A DNA stretch of 14,825 nucleotides from CALKHT01 sp964511575 (GCA_964511575.1 CAZEFM010000100.1:1-14825), one strand, 5' to 3'. Numbered from the stretch's first letter, positions 6,850 through 13,148 are shown. A program made the numbers and translations. Notes: generated by a model not told the origin, from the sequence alone.

Positions 6850-7605
6850 TCACCGCGGCGACTGTGCCGGTGCGAGGATCAGCTCGCGCGGGGCGTGGAT
6901 GGTCAGGCGGTCGAGGGTGGGTTGGCCCAGTTCGATGTCGATGAGTTCCAGGCCATCGAGCCGGGCGTCGAGCGTTTCGCGGCGGTGCATGTCCAGAGCG
7001 ATGAGCTGATAGCGGTGTTCGCGCAACAGTTGCCGCACCATGTGGTCGGCGTGGTAGCCCTCTTCGCCGGTCATGCACAGGGCGTTGCCCTGCAGCCACA
7101 CGCCCATGGCTTCGAGTTCCTGCAGGTTGGCATCGATGTTCTGCCGGGCGGGCATGCGTTCGGGGTGGGCGAGGATGGGCTGATAGTCCTGCGTGAGCAG
7201 CCAGTCGAAGACGCCCCGGGCCCAGTGGGGCCAGGTCGTTTCCCAGAAGTCGACCAGCACGCAGCGGGAATCGGCGAGGGTGGGCACGCCGTGCCGCTTG
7301 AACCAGTCGATGATGCCGTCGTACAGCCGCACCTCCGCCCCGGGCCAGAGGGTGTAGTCGATGCCTCGATGGCGCAACTCCTGTTGCAGAAGTTGCGTGT
7401 GGGCGCGGATGTGGTCGGGCACGTTCTGCGGGAACATGTCGACCCAGACGTGCGGCGTGCAGATCGTGCCCACAAAGCCCGCTTCCTGCAGGCGGCGTAC
7501 ACACGCCAGACTCTCATCCAGATCACGACAGCCGTCGTCCAGGCCCGGCAGCAGGTGGCTGTGGATGTCGATGCGGCCTAATTCTTGTGAGGGCGTATCT
7601 TGCAT
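6850..7605 (-). CDS. PHP-family tyrosine-protein phosphatase, CpsB/YwqE-like
   Basis: A 251-residue protein of the CpsB/CapC (YwqE) group, manganese-dependent phosphotyrosine phosphatases with a polymerase-and-histidinol-phosphatase fold. They dephosphorylate the tyrosine kinases that control capsule and exopolysaccharide export. The metal ligands are in order: DIHSHLLPGLDDG (His15, His17), CTPH (His52), GAEVRLYD (Glu91), ILAHPER (His147), and ALDMH (Asp205, His207). All are intact, so an active enzyme is likely. There is no tyrosine kinase or polysaccharide gene in the window, so the partner is unknown. Family placement is firm; phosphotyrosine specificity is inferred from relatives. It follows cinA on the same strand in genome order but has its own start-proximal -10 box. 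Downstream it ends one base from the stop of the protease gene. Confidence 0.87.
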   Translation of the reverse strand: MQDTPSQELGRIDIHSHLLPGLDDGCRDLDESLACVRRLQEAGFVGTICTPHVWVDMFPQNVPDHIRAHTQLLQQELRHRGIDYTLWPGAEVRLYDGIIDWFKRHGVPTLADSRCVLVDFWETTWPHWARGVFDWLLTQDYQPILAHPERMPARQNIDANLQELEAMGVWLQGNALCMTGEEGYHADHMVRQLLREHRYQLIALDMHRRETLDARLDGLELIDIELGQPTLDRLTIHAPRELILAPAQSPR

Positions 7606-7610
7606 GCCTA

Positions 7611-7616
7611 ACTATA
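7611..7616 (-). promoter_or_regulatory. -10 box TATAGT before the CpsB-like gene, leaderless arrangement
   Basis: TATAGT on the minus strand ends five bases before the ATG at 7605; the intervening TAGGC is not a usable Shine-Dalgarno at that distance. No clear -35 element. Confidence 0.5.
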
Positions 7617-7663
7617 GACATCGGTCAGGCCGGGGAGGGTTGATGATTCAGACAATCGCTGAA

Positions 7664-7685
7664 CGTCCCGTGTCCGGCTGGGACG
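7664..7685 (-). terminator. possible weak terminator or spacer hairpin after cinA
   Basis: CGTCCC and GGGACG (7664-7669 and 7680-7685) form a 6-bp stem with a ten-base loop, 25 bases after the cinA stop codon. On the minus strand the following bases lack a real T-tract. It may separate cinA from the downstream phosphatase gene. Low confidence as a terminator. Confidence 0.3.
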
Positions 7686-7709
7686 GCTGCTCCGGGGTGG
7701 TGCTGCGGT

Positions 7710-8987
7710 TCAGTCGAGTTCCCGGCCCCAGCGGATGTGCTCAAAGCTTTCGCCCAGCAGGTGGAGGCGGAGCATGGCCATGGCGCAGCGGGCGGAGTGG
7801 TCGCGGATGAGGGTTCTGCCATCGGGGAAGATGTAGTGCATGACGCGGGTTTGGTGTCGGTCGGCGACGGCGATGTAGACGGTGCCGACGGGTTTTTCGG
7901 GTGTTCCGCCTCCGGGGCCGGCGATGCCGGTGATCGCCGCCGCCAGGTCGGCATGGCTGCGGGCGAGCGCCCCGGCCGCCATCGCGCGGGCGACCGGCTC
8001 GCTCACCGCGCCGTGCTCGGCCAGTAACGCTTCGCTCACGCCCAGTTGGCTCGTCTTCATCGCGTTGGCGTAGGTGACCCAGCCGCCCAGATACACCGCG
8101 CTGACGCCCGGCACATCGGCGAGCATCGAGCCGAGCATGCCCCCGGTGCAGCTTTCCGCCGTGGCCACGGTCAGCTTCCGCTCGGCAAGCAGGCGGACCA
8201 GCGCCTCCTGGAGCGAGTCATCGTCCCGGCCGAACGCAGTGGGGCTGAGTCGGCGTTCCACCTCCTGCGCGGTCGCTTCGAGTTGGCGGGCGGCTTCGTC
8301 CGGGTCGGGAAACTCGCTGCGCACCCGCACCGACACCAGCCCGCCGGACACCGTCGTGCCAACCTTCGGGTTGCGGTCGCGAACCATGAGGTCGCTGAGC
8401 TTCTCGGCGATGTTGCTTTCGCCCCAGCCGAACGTATTGATCTTGGTGGCGAGGATTGCCGCCCGCCCGGCCATGCTCGCTTCCAGCTCCGGCACGATCG
8501 ACTGCTCGAACATGCCCTTCATTTCCGAAGGCACGCCGGGCATGACGTAGATGCGGGCATCGCCGAGTCGTGCGGCAATGCCTGGGGCGGTGCCGCGCGT
8601 GTTGGGCAGCATCCGCGTGCCGACCGGCTGCAGCGCCTGGATGCGGTTACGCTCGTTCATCGGCCTGCCGCGACGGGCGAACCACTCGGTGATCTGCTGC
8701 ATGCTCTGCGGGTTTTCGACGAGGCCCACGCCCAGCGCCGCCGCCAGTGCCTGCCGTGTCAGGTCGTCCTCGGTCGGCCCCAGTCCGCCGGTGATAATGA
8801 CCAGTTGGGCGCGTCGGGCAGCTTCCTCGATCGCCCACTTGATGGCGGGCAGATCGTCGGCCACCGTCTGGTGGTACAGCGCGCCGATACCGCGACGGAC
8901 GAGCTGTTCGCTGAGGTATGCACTGTTGGTGTCGACCGTCTGGCCGAGCACCAGTTCATCGCCGATGGAAAGGATGACCGCCTGCAT
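7710..8987 (-). CDS. cinA: CinA, competence/damage-inducible protein with nicotinamide-nucleotide amidase domain
   Basis: A 425-residue two-domain CinA of normal length (410-430). The N-terminal MoCF-like domain (COG1058, about residues 1-170) hydrolyses ADP-ribose-type nucleotides: SIGDELVLGQTVDTNSAYLS, then ITGGLGPTEDDLTRQA and VMPGVPSEMKGMF. The C-terminal PncC domain (about 260-420) deamidates nicotinamide mononucleotide for NAD salvage: TAESCTGG with nucleophile Ser279, Lys311 in NAMKTSQLGV, and the GIAGPGGGTPEKPVGTVY signature. All catalytic motifs are intact. Starting at 8987 gives MQAVILSIGDELVLG, the canonical N-terminus. A TACAAT box ends eight bases before the ATG and there is no Shine-Dalgarno. 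Upstream, 52 bases away, lies the small EF-hand lipoprotein gene on the same strand. Confidence 0.95.
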   Translation of the reverse strand: MQAVILSIGDELVLGQTVDTNSAYLSEQLVRRGIGALYHQTVADDLPAIKWAIEEAARRAQLVIITGGLGPTEDDLTRQALAAALGVGLVENPQSMQQITEWFARRGRPMNERNRIQALQPVGTRMLPNTRGTAPGIAARLGDARIYVMPGVPSEMKGMFEQSIVPELEASMAGRAAILATKINTFGWGESNIAEKLSDLMVRDRNPKVGTTVSGGLVSVRVRSEFPDPDEAARQLEATAQEVERRLSPTAFGRDDDSLQEALVRLLAERKLTVATAESCTGGMLGSMLADVPGVSAVYLGGWVTYANAMKTSQLGVSEALLAEHGAVSEPVARAMAAGALARSHADLAAAITGIAGPGGGTPEKPVGTVYIAVADRHQTRVMHYIFPDGRTLIRDHSARCAMAMLRLHLLGESFEHIRWGRELD

Positions 8988-8995
8988 GGGCGCGG

Positions 8996-9001
8996 ATTGT
9001 A
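8996..9001 (-). promoter_or_regulatory. -10 box TACAAT of cinA, leaderless arrangement
   Basis: TACAAT on the minus strand ends eight bases before the cinA ATG; CCGCGCCC between them cannot act as a Shine-Dalgarno. It lies in the 52-base spacer after the EF-hand lipoprotein gene, so cinA may be transcribed independently of that gene. Confidence 0.55.
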
Positions 9002-9039
9002 TCAGCGGCGTCGCGTTCGTTGGCGCTGGCGCGGCCGCA

Positions 9040-9429
9040 TCAACGCTGCGACACGACCTCTTCGGCGTTCTGCGGTCGTCGGCCGAGGTAGGCGTTGACC
9101 TCCGCGTCGCTGAGGATGCCGTCCTTGTTCAGGTCCGCGTTGTCGACCTGCAGGTTGAAGAACGCATTCTCCGACAGCACCTTGCGTTCGCTGATGCCGA
9201 TCAGGAAAGGCACGGCGAAGCTCGAGTTGCCCAGGTGGCTTTTGTGGGGATATCGCTGCTCGACCGCCTGGGTGAAATCGATCATGCCTGCTTCCGAGGC
9301 GAACTCCACCGCCTGCCGTTTGGCATCGGCCTGCACGATCTTCTCGCCGCTGCTGCTGATCAGGCACCCGCCGCACAACAGACACACGAGGCACAACACG
9401 GCCGCGGACGTGCAGGATGGACGTTGCAT
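9040..9429 (-). CDS. small lipoprotein with one EF-hand loop
   Basis: A 129-residue protein with a lipoprotein signal: hydrophobic core VLCLVCLLCGGC with Cys22 as the lipidation site. The mature part is mostly unrecognised (residues 23-95). Near the C-terminus there is one canonical EF-hand calcium loop, with Asp99, Asn101, Asp103, Gly104, Ser107 and Glu110 at the ligand positions, preceded by an asparagine- and aspartate-rich approach. The protein would sit at the cell envelope facing the periplasm, possibly binding calcium. The ATG at 9429 is supported by GGGAG six bases upstream and a TACAAT box further up. An in-frame extension further upstream exists but would bury the signal peptide. 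Small single-EF-hand secreted proteins are common in planctomycetes; no specific function can be given. Confidence 0.75.
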   Translation of the reverse strand: MQRPSCTSAAVLCLVCLLCGGCLISSSGEKIVQADAKRQAVEFASEAGMIDFTQAVEQRYPHKSHLGNSSFAVPFLIGISERKVLSENAFFNLQVDNADLNKDGILSDAEVNAYLGRRPQNAEEVVSQR

Positions 9430-9435
9430 GGCAAG

Positions 9436-9440
9436 CTCCC
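9436..9440 (-). promoter_or_regulatory. ribosome binding site GGGAG for the EF-hand lipoprotein
   Basis: GGGAG on the minus strand ends six bases before the ATG at 9429, an optimal spacing. It decides the start against longer in-frame extensions. Confidence 0.6.
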
Positions 9441-9463
9441 GGGGAAACGAAAGGTCAGACCAT

Positions 9464-9469
9464 ATTGTA
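9464..9469 (-). promoter_or_regulatory. -10 box TACAAT of the EF-hand lipoprotein gene, leadered arrangement
   Basis: TACAAT on the minus strand lies 34 bases before the ATG, leaving a leader of roughly 27 bases that contains the GGGAG site. This is the leadered counterpart to the leaderless genes in the window. No clear -35 element is seen. Confidence 0.45.
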
Positions 9470-9571
9470 CTCCGCTGGGTGCGGCACTGCCAGCGATTGC
9501 TCCGGCGGGACCGATCCCGCCAAATGCGGTGACTGCCGCGGCCGTGCTGCCCACACGCGCGGTTCCGCCCG

Positions 9572-9577
9572 TATAAT
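9572..9577 (+). promoter_or_regulatory. -10 box TATAAT of folD, leaderless arrangement
   Basis: A perfect TATAAT ends six bases before the folD ATG (spacer CCCGCC) in otherwise GC-rich sequence. No Shine-Dalgarno is present, so transcription is expected to start at the start codon. This is the clearest example of the pattern in the window. Confidence 0.65.
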
Positions 9578-9583
9578 CCCGCC

Positions 9584-10441
9584 ATGAGTGCAACCATCAT
9601 GGACGGCAAGGCGCTGGCGGATCGTGTGCTTGAGCAGACCGCCGAGCGGGTGAAGGCGATCATCGACAGGACCGGTGTGCAGCCGTGTCTGGCGACGGTG
9701 CTCGTGGGCAACGACCCGGCCTCGGTGACGTACGTGAAGATGAAGCGTCGCCGCTGCGAATCGGTGGGGATGCGGTCGCTGCGGGTGGAACTGCCCGACA
9801 CGATCACGACCGAAGACCTCGTTGCTGAGATCACCGCGTTGAGCGACGACCCGACGGTGCACGGCATCCTGCTGCAGCACCCCGTGCCGCACCACATCGA
9901 TGAGCGGGCCGCCTTCGAGGCGATCAGCCCCGCCAAGGATGTCGACGGCGTGACGATCTACAGCTTCGGGGCGGCGGCGTTCGACCTGCCCGGCTTTGGC
10001 GCGTGCACCCCGGCGGGCATGATGCGGTTGCTCGATGAGTACAACGTCGACCCCAACGGCAAGCACGCGGTGGTCATCGGCCGCAGCCCCATCCTCGGCA
10101 AACCGATGGCGATGATGCTGCTGGCGCGGCATGCGACGGTGACGATCTGCCACTCGCGCACCAAAGACCTGCCGGGCATCGTGCGGCAGGCGGACATCGT
10201 TGTCGCCGCCGTCGGCCGGGCACGCTTCGTCAAGGGCGATTGGGTGAAGGAAGGGGCGGTGGTGCTCGATGCGGGCTACAACGAAGGCAACGTGGGCGAT
10301 GTCGACTATGAACCCGTCGCCGAGCGTGCGTCGCTGATCACCCCCGTGCCCGGCGGCGTGGGGCCGATGACCATCGCCACCTTGATCGAACAGACCGCGT
10401 TGGCCGCCGAACGGTTGAGCGGAACCGCCGAGACGAAGTGA
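9584..10441 (+). CDS. folD: bifunctional methylenetetrahydrofolate dehydrogenase / methenyltetrahydrofolate cyclohydrolase
   Basis: FolD interconverts 5,10-methylene-, 5,10-methenyl- and 10-formyl-tetrahydrofolate with NADP, supplying one-carbon units for purine, thymidylate and formyl-methionine synthesis. The 285-residue length is typical. Active-site residues are visible: Tyr50 and Lys54 in TYVKMK, Gln98 in LLQHPVP, and Asp121 in KDVDG. The cofactor motif GRSPILGKP (166-174) and the C-terminal PVPGGVGPMT signature (254-263) are intact. The usual QLPLP is QHPVP here, a mild substitution. The ATG at 9584 gives MSATIMDGKALA; an internal ATG at 9599 is less likely because the TATAAT box fits 9584. 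The spacer to the next gene is 60 bases, contains a short repeat and no terminator, so co-transcription with the two downstream genes is possible. Confidence 0.96.
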   Translation: MSATIMDGKALADRVLEQTAERVKAIIDRTGVQPCLATVLVGNDPASVTYVKMKRRRCESVGMRSLRVELPDTITTEDLVAEITALSDDPTVHGILLQHPVPHHIDERAAFEAISPAKDVDGVTIYSFGAAAFDLPGFGACTPAGMMRLLDEYNVDPNGKHAVVIGRSPILGKPMAMMLLARHATVTICHSRTKDLPGIVRQADIVVAAVGRARFVKGDWVKEGAVVLDAGYNEGNVGDVDYEPVAERASLITPVPGGVGPMTIATLIEQTALAAERLSGTAETK

Positions 10442-10473
10442 ACCTTCCACCCGCCCGGCGCGCTGAACTCAAT

Positions 10474-10501
10474 AAATCCGCAATCCGAAAACCGCAATCG
10501 A
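10474..10501 (+). repeat. two-copy tandem CCGCAATC repeat before the gene at 10502
   Basis: CCGCAATC occurs at 10478-10485 and again at 10492-10499, a 14-base period, with both copies preceded by an A-rich stretch. The second copy ends directly at the ATG of the next gene. It is AT-richer than the surroundings and lacks a Shine-Dalgarno. It resembles the other word-like repeats in this window in style, not in sequence. Confidence 0.5.
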
Positions 10502-11113
10502 ATGTCCCAATTCAACACCCCCACGTACGACATCGAACGCCCGACCGGCACGTGCGCCTTCACCGGGCGGCAGCTTGAGCCGGGCGAGCGTTACGTTGCC
10601 ACGCTGATCGAGCTGGAAGAACCCGTCGAGGGCGACGCCAAGCCCGGCAGCGCGCTGCCGTTCAAACGGCTGGACGTCTGCATGGCCGCCTGGGAAGAGG
10701 GCAGCCGACCCGAGCGCCTGTTCAGCCACTGGATCTCCACCGTGCCGCAACCCACCGAGAAGAAGAAACTCTTCGTCGATGATGCGGTGCTGATGAACCT
10801 GCTCAGTCGACTGGCGGACACCGAGGAGCCGCAGCGACTGGCATTCCGCTTCGTTCTGGCACTCATTTTGATGCGCAAGAAGCTGCTGCGCTACGACCGC
10901 ACCGAGCGCCGCCCGAAGCCCGCCCCCGAAGCGGGTGGAACACCCGAAACCGAGGAAATCTGGATCGTCACCCCCAAACTCGACGTCAGCAAAGGCCCGA
11001 TGGGCAAGTGGCACGACAGCGAGCAATACGAAGTGCTCAACCCCCAGCTGGACGAAGCGCAGATTCAGCAGGTGACGGAGCAGTTGGGCGAGATCCTGGA
11101 AGCGGAGTTGTGA
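10502..11113 (+). CDS. uncharacterised planctomycete-type protein (CAFTGR...RKKLLRY)
   Basis: A 203-residue soluble protein with no signal peptide or membrane segment. I recognise the layout from uncharacterised planctomycete proteins but know no function. The N-terminal part has GTCAFTGRQLEPGERYVATL (residues 16-35) and RLDVCMAAW (57-65), giving two conserved-looking cysteines (Cys18, Cys60) that could bind a metal with other ligands. The middle holds LFSHWISTVP and FVDDAVLMNLLSRL, followed by a helical core with FRFVLALILMRKKLLRYDRT (116-133). A Pro/Glu-rich linker (137-152) precedes EEIWIVTPKLD, and the C-terminal end is acidic and helical. The stop TGA overlaps the next gene's ATG by one base (TGATG), so the two are translationally coupled and probably act together. 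The ATG at 10502 has no Shine-Dalgarno. Confidence 0.78.
   Translation: MSQFNTPTYDIERPTGTCAFTGRQLEPGERYVATLIELEEPVEGDAKPGSALPFKRLDVCMAAWEEGSRPERLFSHWISTVPQPTEKKKLFVDDAVLMNLLSRLADTEEPQRLAFRFVLALILMRKKLLRYDRTERRPKPAPEAGGTPETEEIWIVTPKLDVSKGPMGKWHDSEQYEVLNPQLDEAQIQQVTEQLGEILEAEL
11104..11107 (+). promoter_or_regulatory. ribosome binding site GGAG for the lipoprotein start at 11113
   Basis: GGAG, inside the 3' end of the preceding gene, ends five bases before the ATG at 11113. Together with the TGATG stop-start overlap it supports that start over later GTG codons at 11191 and 11218. Confidence 0.55.
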
Positions 11114-12144
11114 TGAGAGAAGCAGGCGCGGGCAAAGGTACGAAGGAACTGAGGCACGTAGGCACGAAGGGTTCGCAATGGCGCGGGCGCGTGGATTGCT
11201 CGTCCCTCCCTGCCTCCGTGCCTCTGTGCCTCCGTTCCTTCGCGCCCTCTCTTCGTGGCTTCCTCCTCTTCCTCTGCCTCCTGCCGGTCGTCGGTTGCAA
11301 CACCGCGGCGCCCGGCGGACCGATGGTTCAGCCGATCGCGCAGCGCGGCGATTTGCCGTCGTATGCCGAGCTTGTGCAGCGGTACAACGCGAACATTGCG
11401 GGGTTGGACCGGTTGTGGGCGCGTGCGGATGTGACGCTGCGGTACAAGGATGAGAAGGGCCGTTGGCGGTCGGATCGCGGCGACGATTCGAAGCTGCTGC
11501 TGCGTCTGCCCGACGAGGTGGCGCTCGCGGTGGGGGGGATCGGCCCGCCGGTGTTGTGGATCGGCGGCGATGCTGAACGTTACTGGGTGTTCCACCTGCG
11601 CGACGAGAAACCGGTTTACTTCGGCTCGCGCGCGATGATCGGCAGCGCTTCCACCGAATCGCTGCCTTCGCCCATCTACCCGCATCAGTTGCCGTGGATG
11701 CTCGGCGTCGTACCGCTGGATCCGAACGTCACGTCCAACGGGCCGCTCATCGAATGGCACCGCGGCTATTACCTTATCGAGCCGCCGGGCACCAACACAC
11801 GCATGCTCATCGATCCGCGCACAGCGCGACCGATCCGCATCGATTTGCTCGACCCGCAAGGCCGAAGCACGCTCGCAGTGCGGTTGCACGATCCTGTGCC
11901 GGTCCAACAGGGCGGCACGACGAGCAGTGCCACGCCGACCGTGCCCTCACGCATCGAGGCATGGGTGCTCGGCGAAGACACGCAGGTCACACTCAAGCTG
12001 CGTACCGTGCGCGACGGCCGCGGCGACCGCGCCATCGAACGTGCGTTTGACACCGCTTTCGACTTTGAACGGTTGCTGCGCGCCCATCAGCCGGGCGTGC
12101 AGGTGGATCTGGATACGGTCGACACGCAACGTGTGAGTCGCTGA
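11113..12144 (+). CDS. LolB/DUF4292-like outer-membrane lipoprotein
   Basis: A 343-residue predicted lipoprotein. The signal core GFLLFLCLLPVVGC ends in a lipobox with Cys62. The mature domain has the alternating beta pattern of LolA/LolB-like lipoprotein carriers: LWARADVTLRYKDEKGRW, then SKLLLRLPDEVALAV, then YWVFHLRDEKPVYFG, LIDPRTARPIRIDLLD and a C-terminal AFDFERLLRAH. A role in lipoprotein or lipid handling is inferred from fold resemblance only. The start at 11113 has GGAG and a TGATG coupling to the upstream gene, but it yields an unusually long 61-residue leader. The first part of that leader is encoded by an inverted repeat (11142-11241), which is not usual protein sequence. A start at GTG 11218 would give a normal 26-residue signal peptide. 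The gene converges on ispH, 16 bases between stops. Confidence 0.75.
   Translation: MREAGAGKGTKELRHVGTKGSQWRGRVDCSSLPASVPLCLRSFAPSLRGFLLFLCLLPVVGCNTAAPGGPMVQPIAQRGDLPSYAELVQRYNANIAGLDRLWARADVTLRYKDEKGRWRSDRGDDSKLLLRLPDEVALAVGGIGPPVLWIGGDAERYWVFHLRDEKPVYFGSRAMIGSASTESLPSPIYPHQLPWMLGVVPLDPNVTSNGPLIEWHRGYYLIEPPGTNTRMLIDPRTARPIRIDLLDPQGRSTLAVRLHDPVPVQQGGTTSSATPTVPSRIEAWVLGEDTQVTLKLRTVRDGRGDRAIERAFDTAFDFERLLRAHQPGVQVDLDTVDTQRVSR
11142..11241. repeat. long imperfect inverted repeat of AGGCACGA-type words inside the lipoprotein leader
   Basis: Bases 11142-11170 and 11213-11241 are reverse complements at 25 of 29 positions, separated by 42 bases. The arms consist of head-to-tail words: GAAGGAAC, GAGGCAC, AGGCACGAAGG on the left, and their complements on the right. 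The element lies fully within the 5' part of a coding region and would fold into a hairpin in the mRNA between the ribosome binding site and the lipobox codons. It resembles a mobile intergenic palindrome that has landed in, or created, the N-terminus of the gene. Confidence 0.75.
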
Positions 12145-12150
12145 AGCGAC
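12137..12150. other. short hairpin between the convergent lipoprotein and ispH genes
   Basis: GTCGC (12137-12141) and GCGAC (12146-12150) with a TGAA loop that contains the lipoprotein stop codon. The stem is symmetric, so it could serve both converging transcripts, but there is no T-tract on either side. The pairing is seen; termination is only a possibility. Confidence 0.25.
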
Positions 12151-12160
12151 CAGATCGGAT

Positions 12161-13117
12161 TCAGGACACCACTTGTGCGGGCTTGCCATCGCGGAGGATG
12201 CGCAGGCTCAGCGGCAGCTCGAAGTGCATGTCTTCGGTGACCACGTGCGATTCGTCCACCTCGCCGCCGTAATTGCTGATGAGGTCCTCGACGATTTCCT
12301 GCACGAGGTATTCCGGCGCAGACGCCCCGGCAGTGACGAGCACGGAGTCGACGCCCTGAAACCAGCCGTGGTCGATCTCGCTCTTGTCGTCGACGAGGTA
12401 GGCCCGGGTGCCCGAGTTCTCGCTGATTTCGGTGAGGCGCAGCGAGTTGGAGCTGTTGCGCGAGCCGACGACGAGCACCAGGTCGACATCCTCGGCGAGC
12501 TGTCGCACCGCCAGTTGCCGGTTAGTGGTGGCGTAGCAGATGTCCTCGCTGGGCGGCGCCTTGACATGCGGGTACCGCTTCTTGATCGCGCTGATGATGC
12601 GGTTGGCATCGTCCATACTCAACGTGGTCTGCGTCAGGTAAACCAGTCGCTCATCATCGCTGAAGTTGAGCTTGTCGACGTCTTCGGGGGATTCGACGAT
12701 GGTGATGGCATCGGGCGCTTCGCCGACGGTGCCGACCACTTCATCGTGTCCGGCATGGCCGACGAGCAGGATCTTGTACCCCTGCCGGGCGTACCGAATC
12801 GCCTCCATGTGGACCTTGGTGACCAGCGGGCAGGTGGCGTCAATCATTTTGCAGCCGCGGCTCTTGGCGGCGTTGCGCACCTCGGGGCTGACGCCGTGGG
12901 CGCTGAAGACGACCGTGGAATTGGCGGGCACCTCGTCGATGTGGTCGACGAAAATGACGCCTTCCTTCACGAAGCGCTGCACCACGTGGCGGTTATGAAC
13001 GATCTCGTGGTAAACGTACAGCGGCGAGCCGACGATCTTGAGCGCCTCCTCGACGCACTGGATCGCCATGTTCACCCCGGCGCAAAAGCCACGCGGATTG
13101 GCAAGAACAATCTTCAT
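12161..13117 (-). CDS. ispH: 4-hydroxy-3-methylbut-2-enyl diphosphate reductase
   Basis: IspH (LytB) carries out the last step of the methylerythritol-phosphate pathway, making isopentenyl and dimethylallyl diphosphate with a 4Fe-4S cluster. The 318-residue length is typical. The three cluster cysteines are Cys12 (RGFCAGV), Cys96 (DATCPLVTKVH) and Cys194 (EDICYATTNRQ). Substrate residues are His41 (HEIVHN), His74 (SAHGVS), His124 and Glu126 (GHAGHDEV), and the TQTTLS motif at 162-167, followed by the SRNSSNS motif at 219-225. All are intact. The ATG at 13117 gives the canonical MKIVLANPRGFCAGV. A TAGAAT box ends nine bases before it, with no good Shine-Dalgarno. The upstream sigma factor gene is on the same strand, 105 bases away, with a GC hairpin in between. 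Confidence 0.97.
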   Translation of the reverse strand: MKIVLANPRGFCAGVNMAIQCVEEALKIVGSPLYVYHEIVHNRHVVQRFVKEGVIFVDHIDEVPANSTVVFSAHGVSPEVRNAAKSRGCKMIDATCPLVTKVHMEAIRYARQGYKILLVGHAGHDEVVGTVGEAPDAITIVESPEDVDKLNFSDDERLVYLTQTTLSMDDANRIISAIKKRYPHVKAPPSEDICYATTNRQLAVRQLAEDVDLVLVVGSRNSSNSLRLTEISENSGTRAYLVDDKSEIDHGWFQGVDSVLVTAGASAPEYLVQEIVEDLISNYGGEVDESHVVTEDMHFELPLSLRILRDGKPAQVVS

Positions 13118-13126
13118 AGTGCCCGC

Positions 13127-13132
13127 ATTCTA
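13127..13132 (-). promoter_or_regulatory. -10 box TAGAAT of ispH, near-leaderless arrangement
   Basis: TAGAAT on the minus strand ends nine bases before the ispH ATG. The spacer GCGGGCACT holds only a weak GCGGG purine stretch too close to the box to lie within a normal leader. Confidence 0.5.
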
Positions 13133-13148
13133 GCTTGGATGTCGGGCA

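Noticed and set aside
6850..8987. Considered whether the phosphatase and cinA form an unusual polysaccharide or signalling operon
   Set aside because: CinA is a housekeeping enzyme, a hairpin lies between the genes, and the phosphatase has its own start-proximal -10 box. No kinase or polysaccharide gene is present.
8046..9098. 350-codon plus-strand open frame antisense to cinA
   Set aside because: Shadow of the complete cinA gene, with no motif of its own.
9430..9936. N-terminal extension of the small EF-hand lipoprotein gene to an ATG at 9936
   Set aside because: The extension would run antisense through folD and place the lipobox signal in mid-protein. GGGAG before 9429 supports the short form.
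11178..11453. Alternative frame starting at ATG 11178 inside the lipoprotein leader
   Set aside because: It starts with a plausible hydrophobic stretch but lacks a lipobox, ends early and is inconsistent with the long downstream domain in the other frame.
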